NCBI RefSeq assembly: GCF_002116695.1
Contig: NZ_CP020477.1
Coordinates: 1,874,501-1,938,500 of the forward strand
DNA: 64,000 nt
From: Acidianus manzaensis
Lineage (GTDB): Archaea > Thermoproteota > Thermoprotei_A > Sulfolobales > Sulfolobaceae
Direction: 5' to 3'
In this document: positions 1 through 19,364 of the stretch, piece after piece
Layout of the letters: each line of letters begins with the position of its first letter
Position numbering within the stretch: position 1 is the stretch's first letter
The notes under the pieces: model-generated
Seen by the model: the letters and a program-made list of their open reading frames with translations, nothing else
Told to the model about the DNA's origin: nothing
Database searches by the model: none
Made by a program: the position numbers and the translations under genes

Positions 1-420
1 TCGTATAAATTTTATATACGTAATTCTGGGAAATTTTTAGTAGATGATTTTCTTTAGCTTTCTAAAACTTTAAACCATATATCCCAAAATCTTATAAAGT
101 CTAAAAGGAATAAAGACTTATTAAACTTCTTACTGCATTTTTGTAAGTTAATTGGTTATTTCTAACTCTATATAGATAGCAGTTTTTATCTTGTATAATT
201 ATACGTTGTTCATCAATGAAAATTTATTTATATTACTGTTTTAAGATGATAAAAGCTGATATAACATCTAAAGTTGTCCATCAATTTAATCAATTTAAAT
301 TAGATTTTTATTTATATCTAGTCAGTAATATTATCGAAGGCTTAACTATCTTGAATAGCTATTCCATCTAATATCTTTCATAAAAATTTATTTGGTACTT
401 TTTAAAAAGTATATATTATC
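1..420. other. AT-rich non-coding leader region
   Basis: No supported gene. The stretch is very AT-rich with frequent stops in all frames. The longest open frame (216-371, 51 codons) is what chance would give at this composition. Near-identical 13-base words occur at 205-217 and 273-285 (12 of 13 match). A TATA-like element at 381-389, or the symmetric one at 398-409, probably drives the sugar kinase that starts at 421. Confidence 0.6.
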
Positions 421-1311
421 ATGATTCTTGTAGGAGTAGATGCAGGAGGAACTTCTACGGCAGCTATAGCATATTCTTGTGATGGAAAATACATAGGTGA
501 AGGAGAAGCAGGACCAGGCAATTTTCATAATATAGGAATAGAAAAAACTGTAAATAATATAAGGGAAGCAATACAGTCAGCAACTCATAATATTAAACCT
601 GATGTAGCATGTATAGGTTTAGCTGGATTAGATTCTAAGCATGACTATAAAATTTTGTTTAATGCATTGAAAGATATTGCAGAAAATACAATAATAGAGC
701 ATGATTCATTTATTTCACTATATGCAGAGACTAGAGGAAGGCCCGGCGTAATAGTAATTTCAGGTACTGGAAGCGTGGTTATGGGATTTGATGGAAAGAA
801 TAGAATTAGAGTAGGAGGAGCAGGATGGTTATTATCAGATGAGGGATCAGCTTATTGGATAGGAAGAAAAGCATTAAGATTACTTGTAAAAATGCTAGAT
901 GGAAGAGAAGAAAAATCATTATTAGCAGAACTTATTCTTGCAAATATAAAAGCAAGGGATTTAGATGATATAATAAGATGGAGTTATCACGAAGGACATA
1001 AAATTGACGAAATAGCATCTTTAGCAAAAGTAGTAAATGAGGCAGCAATTAAAGGCGATAATAAAGCAAAACAAATAATGATTGAAGCAGCAAAGCAATT
1101 AGCTGAGGATGCTATCTATGTTTCTAAACGAGTAGGTATATCACAAGTATATGTAAGCGGAGGGATGTTCGAATCTGAATTTTTCTCTTCAAATTTTCAG
1201 TCATTATTGAAAGAAAAAGGAATAGAAACTCTTAAGAAGAAAAAATCACCTGAATATGGCGCATTACTAATAGCTTTTGATTATGCCAATTGCGTTAACG
1301 TACCGGAATAA
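421..1311 (+). CDS. ATP-dependent sugar kinase (BadF/BadG, N-acetylglucosamine kinase/hexokinase type)
   Basis: Predicted cytoplasmic kinase that phosphorylates glucose, glucosamine or N-acetylglucosamine. Seen: the N-terminal phosphate-binding motif VDAGGTST (about residues 6-13), a second phosphate motif SGTGSV (114-119), the family-typical GGAGWLLSDEGSAYWIG block (132-148) and a C-terminal SGGMF adenosine motif. The length of 296 residues matches the roughly 300-residue broad-specificity hexokinase described in Sulfolobus tokodaii. The ATG follows a TATA-like stretch closely, so the transcript is probably leaderless or nearly so. It converges with the gamma-glutamyltransferase gene and overlaps its 3' end by 17 bases. 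Exact sugar preference cannot be read from sequence; other BadF-type ATPases act on CoA esters, but this one lacks their iron-sulfur cysteines. Confidence 0.8.
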   Translation: MILVGVDAGGTSTAAIAYSCDGKYIGEGEAGPGNFHNIGIEKTVNNIREAIQSATHNIKPDVACIGLAGLDSKHDYKILFNALKDIAENTIIEHDSFISLYAETRGRPGVIVISGTGSVVMGFDGKNRIRVGGAGWLLSDEGSAYWIGRKALRLLVKMLDGREEKSLLAELILANIKARDLDDIIRWSYHEGHKIDEIASLAKVVNEAAIKGDNKAKQIMIEAAKQLAEDAIYVSKRVGISQVYVSGGMFESEFFSSNFQSLLKEKGIETLKKKKSPEYGALLIAFDYANCVNVPE

Positions 1312-2725
1312 CAACGCCTTCACTTCTAGGATCGGCTACTCCAATAATTTTTCCGTTTTTATTCTTTATAGCTTGAACAATTCCTACGTTTCTCGAATAA
1401 TAGTCTTCTTGTGTTGCGGGAATACCTAGTCTCTTTTCAGCAATTACTTTATTTCCTAAGTACATAAATCTAGGAGCATTTACTGCTTCATCTATTTCCA
1501 TCATATAATCAGAGTAATATTCAAAAACTTCAGCATGAATTTGTGGTCTTAAATCTCCACCTGCACAACCTATTATTAAACTCTCTTTATCTCTTTTCTC
1601 CGCATATAGTATAGAAAGCGTATGTAATGGCCTTTTTCTTCCCTCTGGTTTGTTATTTCCTTCTGAGAATCCATATCCTCTATTATTGAATACTATGTCA
1701 TCTATAATTATTCCCGAACCAAAAGGATAAAATAAGCTTTGAACTAATCCCACATCGTTTTCACCATCTGAAACTGCAAAAAATGTAGTGTCTCCGTTGT
1801 TAAGTGATAATTGAACTCCTTCATCTATCATTCTTTTTGCTAAATATTCCTCATCTAACAAGTAATCCGGAATTTTGTAAAATCTTGGATCAGCAACGTA
1901 ATTATTTCTATCTTCGTAAGCTATTGTAGAAATTTTTATATGATTATTTACTCTTTTAATATCGTTATAAGGCATTGAGTTAATTTTTGATATTTCTACC
2001 ATTTTCAAGATCTGTAAAGTAGTTATACCTTGAGTATTTGGAGGAAATTCATGAACAACAAAATCTTTGTAATTAATTTTTATTAGATTAACTTTCTCTC
2101 CATGAAATTCAGAAAAGTCTGACTGCTCTACAGGGACATTAAACTTGTGTAATCCTTCTACTAATTCTTCTGATATCTTTCCTTCATAAAAGCTTCTTGG
2201 ATCTCTTGCAATCTCTTTAAGTATTCTGCCCAGTTTAGGAAACTTTATAAAATCTCCAAATCTTTTATTGCCAAAAACAGAATACCATTCATTATTTAGC
2301 TTTACTGTATTTAAAATTGCATGATGAAGAGACTTCCCTACATAAAATCCATTAATAGCTAATGAAATTGCTGGATAAAGTAATTCTTCATAAGGTAGAG
2401 TAGTATATTCTTCTAGAAAATACCATAAATCTACTAGCCCCGGAATTACTACAGAATTAGGATCTCTTTCACCTATTTTTTCTGCCTTAAGATTCTTAGG
2501 AGACCAACCAGAAGAATTATACGCTATAATCCCTTCTGGAGTTCTAGCTAATAGAAAGCCATCTCCTCCTAATCCGCTTGTATGAGGGATTACTACAGAT
2601 AATGCAGCACTAACTGCTATGGCAGCGTCAAAAGCATTTCCTCCTTTTTCTAGTATTTCTGCACCTATATGAGAAGCTATATAGTTTTCAGACGTAACTA
2701 TTTTTTTGCCTGTTGCTGTAGGCAT
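1295..2725 (-). CDS. ggt: Gamma-glutamyltransferase family protein (Ntn hydrolase)
   Basis: Autoprocessing Ntn-hydrolase that would cleave or transfer gamma-glutamyl or related acyl groups. Seen: the N-terminal GGNAFDAAIAVSAAL and SGLGGDGF blocks typical of the large subunit, and the GDTTFFAVSD segment (about 311-320), whose first Thr (T313) should be the maturation nucleophile. The residue after TT is Phe where classical enzymes have His (TTH), so substrate specificity may differ. No signal peptide is evident, suggesting a cytoplasmic location. At 476 residues it is somewhat shorter than bacterial GGT (about 530-580). The ATG at 2725 lies about 25 bases downstream of a TATA-like element, consistent with a leaderless transcript divergent from the next gene. 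Confidence 0.85.
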   Translation of the reverse strand: MPTATGKKIVTSENYIASHIGAEILEKGGNAFDAAIAVSAALSVVIPHTSGLGGDGFLLARTPEGIIAYNSSGWSPKNLKAEKIGERDPNSVVIPGLVDLWYFLEEYTTLPYEELLYPAISLAINGFYVGKSLHHAILNTVKLNNEWYSVFGNKRFGDFIKFPKLGRILKEIARDPRSFYEGKISEELVEGLHKFNVPVEQSDFSEFHGEKVNLIKINYKDFVVHEFPPNTQGITTLQILKMVEISKINSMPYNDIKRVNNHIKISTIAYEDRNNYVADPRFYKIPDYLLDEEYLAKRMIDEGVQLSLNNGDTTFFAVSDGENDVGLVQSLFYPFGSGIIIDDIVFNNRGYGFSEGNNKPEGRKRPLHTLSILYAEKRDKESLIIGCAGGDLRPQIHAEVFEYYSDYMMEIDEAVNAPRFMYLGNKVIAEKRLGIPATQEDYYSRNVGIVQAIKNKNGKIIGVADPRSEGVVIPVR

Positions 2726-2734
2726 ACATATTTT

Positions 2735-2754
2735 TATTTTTAAGTTATAATTAA
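2735..2754. promoter_or_regulatory. Divergent TATA elements between ggt and the 119-residue gene
   Basis: The 39-base gap contains a TTTTTAAG-like element near 2738 on the plus strand, about 27 bases before the TTG at 2765. An ATTATAA-like element near 2750 on the minus strand lies about 25 bases before the ATG at 2725. Both distances fit archaeal TATA-to-start spacing for leaderless transcripts. Inferred from spacing only. Confidence 0.5.
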
Positions 2755-2764
2755 GTATATAGTC

Positions 2765-3359
<595 letters not shown>

Positions 3360-3363
3360 GTAA

Positions 3364-5658
<2,295 letters not shown>

Positions 5659-5685
5659 TATTATGATATGATGCACCTCGACTGA

Positions 5686-6447
5686 TTAGACAGATGCAAT
5701 TATTAGTGCAGTTACTACCAGAAGAGAAAACAATTGATGTAAACCTACAGATATGCCTGGTTTGCTGGCATTTCTATTAGATGAATCATAAACCCATAAA
5801 CCTACTATTGCTTCAATTATGGTTAAACCTAAAGCTAAATAAAGCCTTTCTATAGCTAATGCAATAATAAATATAGCTGCTAAAGCTCCATGAATAAGCC
5901 AAGCGTATTGTATTTTATTTTTAGGTCTAGTTACATTTCCTATTTGGAATTTCATTTTTCGAAGTCCAGTTACTACCCCACCCATAAATATAACAAAATA
6001 TAGGAAATGAGGTGGTAAAACTGCATAAAGGAAGAAGCTTATAATATTAAAGTTAAATCCTTTTAAAAATATTACTAAGTAAACTGCGAATACACTATAT
6101 GCAGCAATATCATGCAATCCTTGAAAATATGATGGTAGTTTGCCAGCTAATACGTATAAAGTGGCCATCCCTAATAATGCAGTAGCTACAACTCCCAGGA
6201 ATCCTGCTAATGTAATTATAGAGAATCTTAAAATTAAGAAAGCTAATGATATTAATCCTACTATAGTAGCGCTAATTCTATGTATAGCTTCTGGATCTTT
6301 TTTAGCTGCTGTTTGTAATATATCTCTGGTATAAGGCCAATTAGTACCTAGGGATAAACCATAGCCGTATCCCTCTACTATTCCACCTAACACTATTGTT
6401 ATACCTGCAAAAATTGCTCCGATTAAACTAATTTGACTTAATAACAT
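5686..6447 (-). CDS. CtaA/Cox15-like heme A synthase family membrane protein
   Basis: Polytopic membrane protein with about eight predicted helices. Seen: an EAIHR sequence (about residues 54-58) matching the ExxHR heme-ligand motif at the helix start in CtaA/Cox15 proteins. Further His-containing helices (GLHDIAAY, LIHGALAA) could supply additional heme ligands. CtaA oxidises the methyl group of heme O to make heme A; in Sulfolobales the terminal oxidases use modified a-type hemes. A ctaB gene lies 7.4 kb away in this window, which supports the assignment. The similarity is motif-level only, so other heme-handling membrane proteins remain possible. Confidence 0.6.
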   Translation of the reverse strand: MLLSQISLIGAIFAGITIVLGGIVEGYGYGLSLGTNWPYTRDILQTAAKKDPEAIHRISATIVGLISLAFLILRFSIITLAGFLGVVATALLGMATLYVLAGKLPSYFQGLHDIAAYSVFAVYLVIFLKGFNFNIISFFLYAVLPPHFLYFVIFMGGVVTGLRKMKFQIGNVTRPKNKIQYAWLIHGALAAIFIIALAIERLYLALGLTIIEAIVGLWVYDSSNRNASKPGISVGLHQLFSLLVVTALIIASV

Positions 6448-6774
6448 ATGCTATTCATTATCATAATGTATAATAAAAAATTTGTTAATAGTTTCTTATC
6501 ATATGGACTTTCGGTTAAATTTCAAATAAATAGTTATTTTTTGATATAATCATTTCTATAAACTAAGAATATTTCTATAAAACTAATAAAAAGAATAACT
6601 TATCTATATAAGCTGACTTCTCCCAGTACTGATTCTCCTTATTTTAGGTTTACATTCCATCTTAGGATCTAGACCTACTCCATCTTTGCTGTTTAAAAAG
6701 ATTAGAGTCATTTATCTTAGCCAAGCTCACACTTTATGTAATAATAGCTTATTTTCTTTAGCTTCTCTTTAAAC
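6448..6774. other. Intergenic region with a higher-G+C patch
   Basis: 327 bases without a supported gene. Most is very AT-rich. Positions 6612-6695 are noticeably richer in G+C (about 43%) and carry a 34-codon open frame on the minus strand (6613-6717) ending in a basic segment, which could be the eroded C-terminus of a transposase or other gene. No terminal repeats were recognised. A TATA-like element near 6747-6755 may serve the gene at 6778. Confidence 0.4.
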
Positions 6775-6777
6775 TTG

Positions 6778-7113
6778 ATGAGCATAATAAACAAATTATG
6801 GATGGTAATAGATTTACAGCTACCGCTAGTTAAGAGTGATATGAATACATTTTTACTACAAGATGGAGAGATAACTCAAGACGACCTAAATAATTTTAAT
6901 AATGCTGAAAAAATCATAAGGCAGGCTTATCAAATATCTGATAGTAATGAAAGCAAAGCTAAAGATCTTATTAAAGACGCTTTACAAATTTTAGATAATA
7001 TAAAACCTAAAAAACCATTTCCGCCAGAAATGAGAATTAGATTTGAAGAATTAAAGGCTTCACTTAAAGATATACTATCTGAAAATGTTTCTCAATCTGC
7101 AGTTCAGAAATAA
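6778..7113 (+). CDS. Small alpha-helical hypothetical protein
   Basis: Unrecognised soluble protein of 111 residues. It looks largely helical with regularly spaced charged residues (EKIIRQAYQIS, KAKDLIKDALQIL, FEELKASLKDIL), suggesting a helical hairpin or bundle. ATG at 6778 is preferred over the TTG directly before it, since a TATA-like element near 6751 would place transcription start next to the ATG. It stands alone, with a 139-base gap before the permease gene. Confidence 0.55.
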   Translation: MSIINKLWMVIDLQLPLVKSDMNTFLLQDGEITQDDLNNFNNAEKIIRQAYQISDSNESKAKDLIKDALQILDNIKPKKPFPPEMRIRFEELKASLKDILSENVSQSAVQK

Positions 7114-7252
7114 CAATATATCAAAAATCTTTTGTTAACCTTAAGTAACTTTTTTATCTCCCTATAAGCCAAGTTAATATTTTTTATATATTCTTCCCTT
7201 TAAGTTTTGCTGAAACTTATGTAAAAAAGTAAGGGAAACTTTATAATAGCTT

Positions 7253-9082
<1,830 letters not shown>

Positions 9083-9140
9083 AAAGAAAACTATTAATAA
9101 ACAATATTTAAACTTTGTGAAAATCCTTATTAAAAATTTT

Positions 9141-10380
9141 TTAAACTATTGATACATTTAATATTTCTAAATTACCAGTTATTATATTTCCTTGTATTTC
9201 CCTCTTTTTAGTTGAAGCCACAATATTCTTTAATAAGTCCTTTAATGTAGATGTAATAACTATTTCTCTAAGAGAGATTTTTTTACCTCCTTTAATAATC
9301 CAACTAAAAGAACCTACTACACTAAATTCTCCAGTATCGAAATTACTAGTATGAACACCTTGAACCTCGTCTATGTATATTTTATTTTCGTCATCTAGGT
9401 TATCATATTCCTCTTTGTATGATATAGAAATATTGCTTGGATATATTATTGGAGTAGTAGCATAGCTCCTTGAAGCCGAGGCAGTATTTTCTCTTTTAGT
9501 CTTATTAGCCCAATAAGTATTACTAAGAAATGTCTTAATTTCCCCATCTATTATAGTATTTACCTTGGACTGTTGGCCTTCTGCGTCAAAAGATCTACTA
9601 TAGATAGATTCCTTAATCGTAGGATCATCTATAATCTTAAGCTTATCATTTATGCTTTCTCCTTCTTTAAATGGAGTTCTTCCTCTATAATAATTTTCAG
9701 TGGATATAGCATATCTCAAAAGCGGAAATATTAAGCTATAAGTAGCCTTTGGAGTTAAGATAACAGATTTTGGTTTAAAGTCCAATTTGTTTTTTTCTTT
9801 GGTTATCATTACTTTGTCAACTAATTTTTCTTTAAGTTGTTGAATATCTGTTTTAGGATTTCTAAAACTCATATACTCGTAAATTTCTGGACCTACATAT
9901 CCTGCCTCTTTATAGTTTCCTGATGCTGAAACACTTATACCAGATCTTTTTTCATACACGTCTAATCCTTCAGTGTTTATTATGCCAATTTTACTAATCC
10001 ATGTTGTGGAATTTAAATTTATTACATTTATTTTCTCCTTTTTTATATCTTCTAATTCTTTTATTTTTTCTTTAGCTACTTCTATTAAATCAAAATCATA
10101 ATACAAATTGATATAATTTGGTTTATTGTATGGAGGTATTTTATTTGCGTCATCACTTTGTGAAACTTTTAACGATTCTATTGCGTTTTCTAAGATTGAA
10201 TCACTAAGCTTCGTAGAATATGCGAAACCTACTTTACCATCCTTAAATACGCGTAAGCCATATCCTTCTTCATTTAAATATCTAGAATATGTTTGATCTC
10301 CTTCTTCTATTGAATATTCTTCTCTATTTATGTAAATTAATTCTGCCGAATATCCTAGATCTTTTGCTTTCTCTATTATA

Positions 10381-10388
<8 letters not shown>
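9141..10388 (-). CDS. tldE: TldE/PmbA-type metalloprotease subunit
   Basis: Partner subunit of TldD in the heterodimeric TldD/TldE peptidase, which degrades small unfolded peptides and matures some ribosomal peptides. Seen: the PmbA-like N-terminal domain with [26 protein letters not shown] sequence (about 36-56) and the C-terminal beta-rich domain. As expected for the E subunit there is no HExxxH motif. It starts within the 3' end of tldD (8-base overlap), so the two are translationally coupled in the order tldD-tldE. Confidence 0.85.
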
Positions 10389-11718
<1,330 letters not shown>

Positions 11719-11737
11719 TACTAATATAAAACCTCAA

Positions 11738-12802
<1,065 letters not shown>

Positions 12803-12806
<4 letters not shown>

Positions 12807-13738
12807 AAATACTACTGTTAGGATTCGGAAACGTAGGAAAAGCATTTAGAAAACTAGTTAATGAAAAAGATAGAGCAAAAGAGTTACAAAATGTAAAGAT
12901 AATAGGTATAGTAAATTCTAAAGGATTAATGATAGGTGATAATGAGAATTTTAAAGTAGATAAGAAAATTGATTTGCTTCAAGCAATAGACGAAGTACAA
13001 CCAGATGTTATTGTAGATATGCTACCTGCAAATTATAATAATGGCGAACCATCATTATCTTTATACTTAAACGCACTTCATAAAGGCATTCATGTTATTA
13101 CTACAAATAAAGCACCACTCGCTTTGAAATATTCAGAAATAATGAAAGAAGCAGAAAAACATAACGCTAAAGTCTTGTTCCAAGGTACAGTAATGAGCGG
13201 AACACCTTCTGTAAATCTGTATAAAGTAATGCCTGGCCAAAGAGTTTTTAGAATAAAAGGAATACTAAATGGAACAACTAATTATATTCTTACTAAGATG
13301 TATGAAGGATTAGACTACAACTCAGCATTAAAGGAAGCACAAGATAAAGGTTACGCTGAAAGAGATCCAGAATTAGACATAAACGGTTTTGATGCAGCAG
13401 GCAAAATAAGTATATTAACCAACGTATATTTTGGCAAAAATATAACTATTCACGATGTAAAATTTGAAGGAATAAAAAATATAAATAATGAATTAATAAA
13501 TAAAACTAGAGAAAAAGGGACTAAAATAAAATTAATAGCTTACTCAGATGGAAAGGAAACTTATGTAAAGCCTTTGGAGATAGATAAAAACGATCCACTT
13601 TATAATGTTAATGGCGTTTTAAATGCCTTAGAAATTGAGAGCGATATACAAAATACAACCATAATAGGCCCTGGAGCAGGCCCAATTAATGCAGCATATG
13701 GTGCTTTATCGGATCTAATACTTTTAATTAGAACGTGA
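12803..13738 (+). CDS. hom: Homoserine dehydrogenase
   Basis: Reduces aspartate semialdehyde to homoserine with NAD(P)H, the branch point to threonine and methionine. Seen: the Rossmann motif [10 protein letters not shown] (about 5-14), the TTNKAPLA segment, and the catalytic/substrate block [14 protein letters not shown] (about 151-164) followed by [19 protein letters not shown]. There is no C-terminal ACT domain, so feedback inhibition by threonine is not indicated; 311 residues is the short archaeal form. The start is TTG, supported by AAGTGAT six bases upstream. Third gene of the NikR-like operon. Confidence 0.92.
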
Positions 13739-13782
13739 TAATTTTTCTTAAAAAGACTAAATACATATCATTCAAACTAAAA

Positions 13783-13798
13783 TTTTTATTTATAAAAT
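13783..13798 (+). promoter_or_regulatory. TATA box of ctaB
   Basis: TTTTTATTTATAAAAT lies with its centre about 28 bases upstream of the ATG at 13822, giving a nearly leaderless transcript. Assigned by spacing and composition. Confidence 0.5.
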
Positions 13799-13821
13799 CA
13801 AAAACTTAAGTCTGATAAAGA

Positions 13822-14679
13822 ATGGCAGTTTCGCCTAGAATTAGACTTATCTATTATGCTAAATTAAGTAAACCAAGAATTATATGGCTGTTAGATTTAG
13901 CAGCTTTAGCTGGAGCCTTCTTAACTGGCAAGATACTTCTAATAAATTTAATAGCAGTTCTTATAGGAGGTACTCTAGCTTCTGGAGGTTCAATGATAGT
14001 AAACGAAGGGGTAGAAATTGATAGAGATAAGGTAATGAAAAGGACTTCAAAAAGACCTACAGTTATGGGATATGTAAGTAAGAAAGAAGCAATAATAGTA
14101 GGAAGTACCTTATTAGGTATTGGTAGCTTGATAGGTTTAATAGCAAATCCCCTTACTGCTTTATTTATTCTTTTAGGAGGTTTAATTTATATTTTTGTAT
14201 ATACTATTTGGTTAAAACCCAGATCACCTTTAAATATAGTAATAGGTGGATTTGCTGGTAGTGCAGCAGCATGGGCTGGTTATGCAGCTATGACAAATAA
14301 TTTTACTCTAGCATCACTTCTTTTAGGCTTATTAATATTCATGTGGACGCCAGGTCATTTCTGGTCTTTAGCGTTAAAATTTAAGGAAGATTATAGTAAG
14401 GCAGGAATACCTATGTTACCAGTATTATTACCAGAGAAATCTGCTGCAAAATATATTGCTATATCAAATATATTAATGATACCATTTGCGCTTATATTAT
14501 ATCTTTACGTAGGAATGATTTATCTAGTCATTGCTAGTATATTTTCTGCAATTTTACTATTGTTCTCCTTTAAATTGCTTAAAAATCCTACTGGAGAAGA
14601 AGCGTGGAGATCATTTAAAATATCTGCTCCATATTTAGCTATACTACTAATAGCATTAATAATAATAAAAATAGTTTAA
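13822..14679 (+). CDS. ctaB: Protoheme IX farnesyltransferase (heme O synthase) CtaB
   Basis: UbiA-superfamily integral membrane prenyltransferase that attaches an isoprenoid chain to protoheme to give an O-type heme for terminal oxidases. Seen: the two Asp-containing motifs of the family, [19 protein letters not shown] (about 54-72) and [16 protein letters not shown] (about 174-189), and about nine hydrophobic helices over 285 residues. A CtaA-like gene lies at 5.7-6.4 kb. It is transcribed alone from its own TATA box and converges with a hypothetical membrane protein gene, overlapping by four bases at the stops. Confidence 0.92.
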   Translation: MAVSPRIRLIYYAKLSKPRIIWLLDLAALAGAFLTGKILLINLIAVLIGGTLASGGSMIVNEGVEIDRDKVMKRTSKRPTVMGYVSKKEAIIVGSTLLGIGSLIGLIANPLTALFILLGGLIYIFVYTIWLKPRSPLNIVIGGFAGSAAAWAGYAAMTNNFTLASLLLGLLIFMWTPGHFWSLALKFKEDYSKAGIPMLPVLLPEKSAAKYIAISNILMIPFALILYLYVGMIYLVIASIFSAILLLFSFKLLKNPTGEEAWRSFKISAPYLAILLIALIIIKIV

Positions 14680-15302
14680 GTTGTCGAATTAGCTAACTTT
14701 GTATTCTTATTGTTGTTTATTATTATTTCAATTATAACGTCACCACATTTCTTTTTTAAAATCATTTTATCTTGTGATACAGAAACCCTTAGGTTTGAGC
14801 ATTTGTCTAACTCAATAAAACGAAGTTTAGCATAGTATGGAGATCTTCTCAATTTAGTCTTTAAAGCTCTGCTAAATAGCTTCTTAAATAATAAATTAGG
14901 ATCTATAACTTGATCTTCATCAAGTAACGAACTAGATGTGTAAGAGGCTGGTATGTTTAAAGTAACTTCAATGTAATGATCTTCTGGGCTTAATTCATAA
15001 TGGTCATTAATCTCTACTGTATAATTTTCATATTTCTTTGAGATTAAGAAAGATGTTGCAAACGGAATAAGTAAAGAGTAAACTACTGTAACATACATGA
15101 AAAGAAAATTCCTAAAATAAAGAAAGATGGATATGGCAGAAGACGCTATAAAGACTGGTGTCGAGATTAATAAATATGGTAATGAATCAAAGAAATCTTT
15201 TGTAGCTCTTGTAACTATAGCACTATCTGCTATTCCTCCTGCTATTGGTATTATAGAAAATATTGTATATGATAATAATTTCTTATTAAGTTTCATACTC
15301 AT
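14676..15302 (-). CDS. Hypothetical membrane protein
   Basis: Unrecognised protein with three N-terminal hydrophobic segments (roughly the first 90 residues) and a polar, beta-rich C-terminal half that includes a paired-cysteine segment. The ATG at 15302 is chosen because a TATA-like TATATAAAA near 15334-15342 would place transcription start about ten bases upstream; a TTG at 15317 is also possible. It diverges from the enoyl-CoA hydratase gene and its stop overlaps that of ctaB. A role in membrane or oxidase biology would be guesswork. Confidence 0.55.
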   Translation of the reverse strand: MSMKLNKKLLSYTIFSIIPIAGGIADSAIVTRATKDFFDSLPYLLISTPVFIASSAISIFLYFRNFLFMYVTVVYSLLIPFATSFLISKKYENYTVEINDHYELSPEDHYIEVTLNIPASYTSSSLLDEDQVIDPNLLFKKLFSRALKTKLRRSPYYAKLRFIELDKCSNLRVSVSQDKMILKKKCGDVIIEIIINNNKNTKLANSTT

Positions 15303-15324
15303 ATCTATGCAAAACAAAAATTAA

Positions 15325-16134
<810 letters not shown>

Positions 16135-16176
16135 AGGGTTTTTCCATTATATACAAAATAAATGGAATATTGATTT

Positions 16177-17232
<1,056 letters not shown>

Positions 17233-17266
17233 ATGTTTAAAGTATTAGATTTTGGAAATAAAAGTT

Positions 17267-17701
17267 ATGAGATATTTACTTATTTATCCTCCTAATGTTG
17301 ACACAAGTATCCTTGATAATATAAAAATTGTAGATATCAGAAAATGTAAATTTACAGAGATAGATATCCAAGATGATCCAGAAAAGGTAATAAAAAAATT
17401 AGGTAAGCCATTAGAGATTGTTAATACTTCAGAAATAAAGGGAAATTTTGCTTCATTGTTTTCCGATTGTAGGTTTTGGGAAGCGCATGAAGTCTTAGAA
17501 GAAAAATGGAAGATAAATAATAACGAAATGGAAAGGAAGTATTTGCAAGCACTTATTCTTATCTGTGCTTCTATGATAAAATATTTGAAAGGACAAAAAG
17601 AGATTTCTGACAAATTACTTAATCAAGCGTTATCTCTTATATCCGAACTTCCTGAGGATGTCCTTCCTTTCTTTTATGTCAGATTCTGTCTCAACTCCTA
17701 A
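17267..17701 (+). CDS. DUF309 family protein
   Basis: Soluble protein with the DUF309 signature: [13 protein letters not shown] in the central helical region, followed by a second helix [17 protein letters not shown]. The biochemical role of the family is unknown. The ATG at 17267 is preferred over the in-frame TTG at 17252, because a TTTAAAGTA element centred near 17240 would put the transcription start right at the ATG. Its 3' end overlaps the convergent adenosine-kinase-like gene by 72 bases, so both strands are coding there. Confidence 0.75.
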   Translation: MRYLLIYPPNVDTSILDNIKIVDIRKCKFTEIDIQDDPEKVIKKLGKPLEIVNTSEIKGNFASLFSDCRFWEAHEVLEEKWKINNNEMERKYLQALILICASMIKYLKGQKEISDKLLNQALSLISELPEDVLPFFYVRFCLNS

Positions 17702-18115
17702 AGGCGTAAATCCGTCTACTACACCTATGACTCCTCTACCTTGATCAGTTTCAGCCACTAAAATCTGTAATGGATTTGCTGTAGCAGCATATATTCCAAC
17801 AACTTCTTCTACATTTTTTATTCTATTTAAAACATTTATGGGATATGCGTTTTTTATATATACTATAAACGTATGTCCAGCAGAGATTTTCTTTAAATTC
17901 TCTATTGCTAAATTTATTAATTCTTGATCATTACCATCATATCTTATTAATCTCTTCCCGCTTGCTTCTGAAAAAGCAAAGCCGAATTTTATTGTTGGGG
18001 ATGAAGAAGCTAAAGTTTCGTACAAATCTTCTACAGTTTTAATAAAATGAGAATGACCTACTATTACGTTTGTACCTTCTGGAATATCTATTTTAACTAC
18101 ATCTATTTTTATCAT
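17630..18115 (-). CDS. Adenosine-specific kinase family protein (DUF355)
   Basis: A 161-residue member of the archaeal DUF355 family, for which a structure and adenosine-binding/kinase activity have been reported. Seen: the conserved N-terminal [14 protein letters not shown], the central [15 protein letters not shown] and the C-terminal [22 protein letters not shown] block, all diagnostic. Acts in the cytoplasm, presumably in nucleoside salvage. Full length. The convergent overlap with DUF309 does not truncate the domain: the shared part encodes the charged C-terminal tail here. Confidence 0.85.
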   Translation of the reverse strand: MIKIDVVKIDIPEGTNVIVGHSHFIKTVEDLYETLASSSPTIKFGFAFSEASGKRLIRYDGNDQELINLAIENLKKISAGHTFIVYIKNAYPINVLNRIKNVEEVVGIYAATANPLQILVAETDQGRGVIGVVDGFTPLGVETESDIKERKDILRKFGYKR

Positions 18116-18145
18116 ATGATTAACTTTGTTCTATGCCTAAAAAAT

Positions 18146-18532
18146 TTAAGAATATAAATATGCATAGTTTATAGATATTTCTTTAGATGAGTCTAGATTA
18201 ATACTGTAAGAATAATGTAAATCAGTAACTTCTACCTTATATTCTCCAGCAGGTAAATGAAATACTGCAACTCCTTGAGCATTAGTGAAATTCTCAGTAA
18301 TAAATCCAGAACTATTATATATTTGAACTACTGCATCGCTTAATGGAGCTGTACCACCAAAAGGTCCATAATTCATGATAACTTTGACTTCTAAGGTTTC
18401 TGTAGATCCAGATGTAGGTATATTAGAGACTGAAACAGTCGTTTTGTAACTAGATGCTATAAAAACTCCTATTCCAGTTAATAGTAAAATTACAACACCT
18501 ACAATTAACAATACCTTCTTATTCATATGCAA
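18146..18532 (-). CDS. Membrane-anchored extracytoplasmic protein with a carboxypeptidase-regulatory-like beta domain
   Basis: Begins with a positively charged MNKK and one hydrophobic segment (about residues 7-27), then a Ser/Thr-rich linker and a roughly 90-residue beta domain. The pattern VVQIYNSSGF...TNAQGVAVFHLPAGEYKVEV resembles transthyretin/carboxypeptidase-regulatory-like folds common on archaeal cell surfaces. It is therefore probably anchored by its N-terminus and faces outside. N-glycosylation-type NSS and NFT sequons are present. Function unknown. It may start at the second ATG (18526). Confidence 0.6.
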   Translation of the reverse strand: MHMNKKVLLIVGVVILLLTGIGVFIASSYKTTVSVSNIPTSGSTETLEVKVIMNYGPFGGTAPLSDAVVQIYNSSGFITENFTNAQGVAVFHLPAGEYKVEVTDLHYSYSINLDSSKEISINYAYLYS

Positions 18533-18542
18533 GACTATTAAT

Positions 18543-19116
<574 letters not shown>

Positions 19117-19133
19117 AAAAGAGGTACCTTAAA

Positions 19134-19325
19134 TTACCACCACCAACCTGAAGTACTCCAGCATCCATATCTTTCAGTCATTTCTATGCAAGCCTTTTTA
19201 TCGCCAGAAACGCATCTTTCACATAATTTTCCGTAATCGTCTACTGTATCCTTATCGCAAACTAACTTTCCGCATATCATTACACAGACGTCGTCTCCTT
19301 GTTGTACATAACATTTATCATTCAT
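19134..19325 (-). CDS. Small cysteine-rich protein (63 aa, eight Cys)
   Basis: Unrecognised protein with cysteines at residues 5, 14, 18, 23, 35, 38, 46 and 55, and a Trp-rich C-terminus (three consecutive Trp at the end). The spacing (including one CxxC, C35/C38) could bind one or two zinc or iron-sulfur centres or form four disulfides. There is no signal peptide, so a cytoplasmic metal-binding role is the simpler reading. It has its own ATG, a TATA-like region upstream, and is divergent from a cupin gene; the start codons are 39 bases apart. Codon use looks like that of its neighbours. Confidence 0.65.
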   Translation of the reverse strand: MNDKCYVQQGDDVCVMICGKLVCDKDTVDDYGKLCERCVSGDKKACIEMTERYGCWSTSGWWW

Positions 19326-19364
19326 TGTAGTAACCTTTTTATACTATTTAAACAATTTAAATAT

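Noticed and set aside
205..285. Near-identical 13-base direct repeats 68 bases apart
   Set aside because: Only two copies and no associated dyad or gene; too short to interpret.
216..371. 51-codon open frame in the left intergenic region
   Set aside because: Length is what chance gives for six frames at this AT content; no Shine-Dalgarno, no family resemblance, hydrophobic/Tyr-rich composition typical of translated AT-rich DNA.
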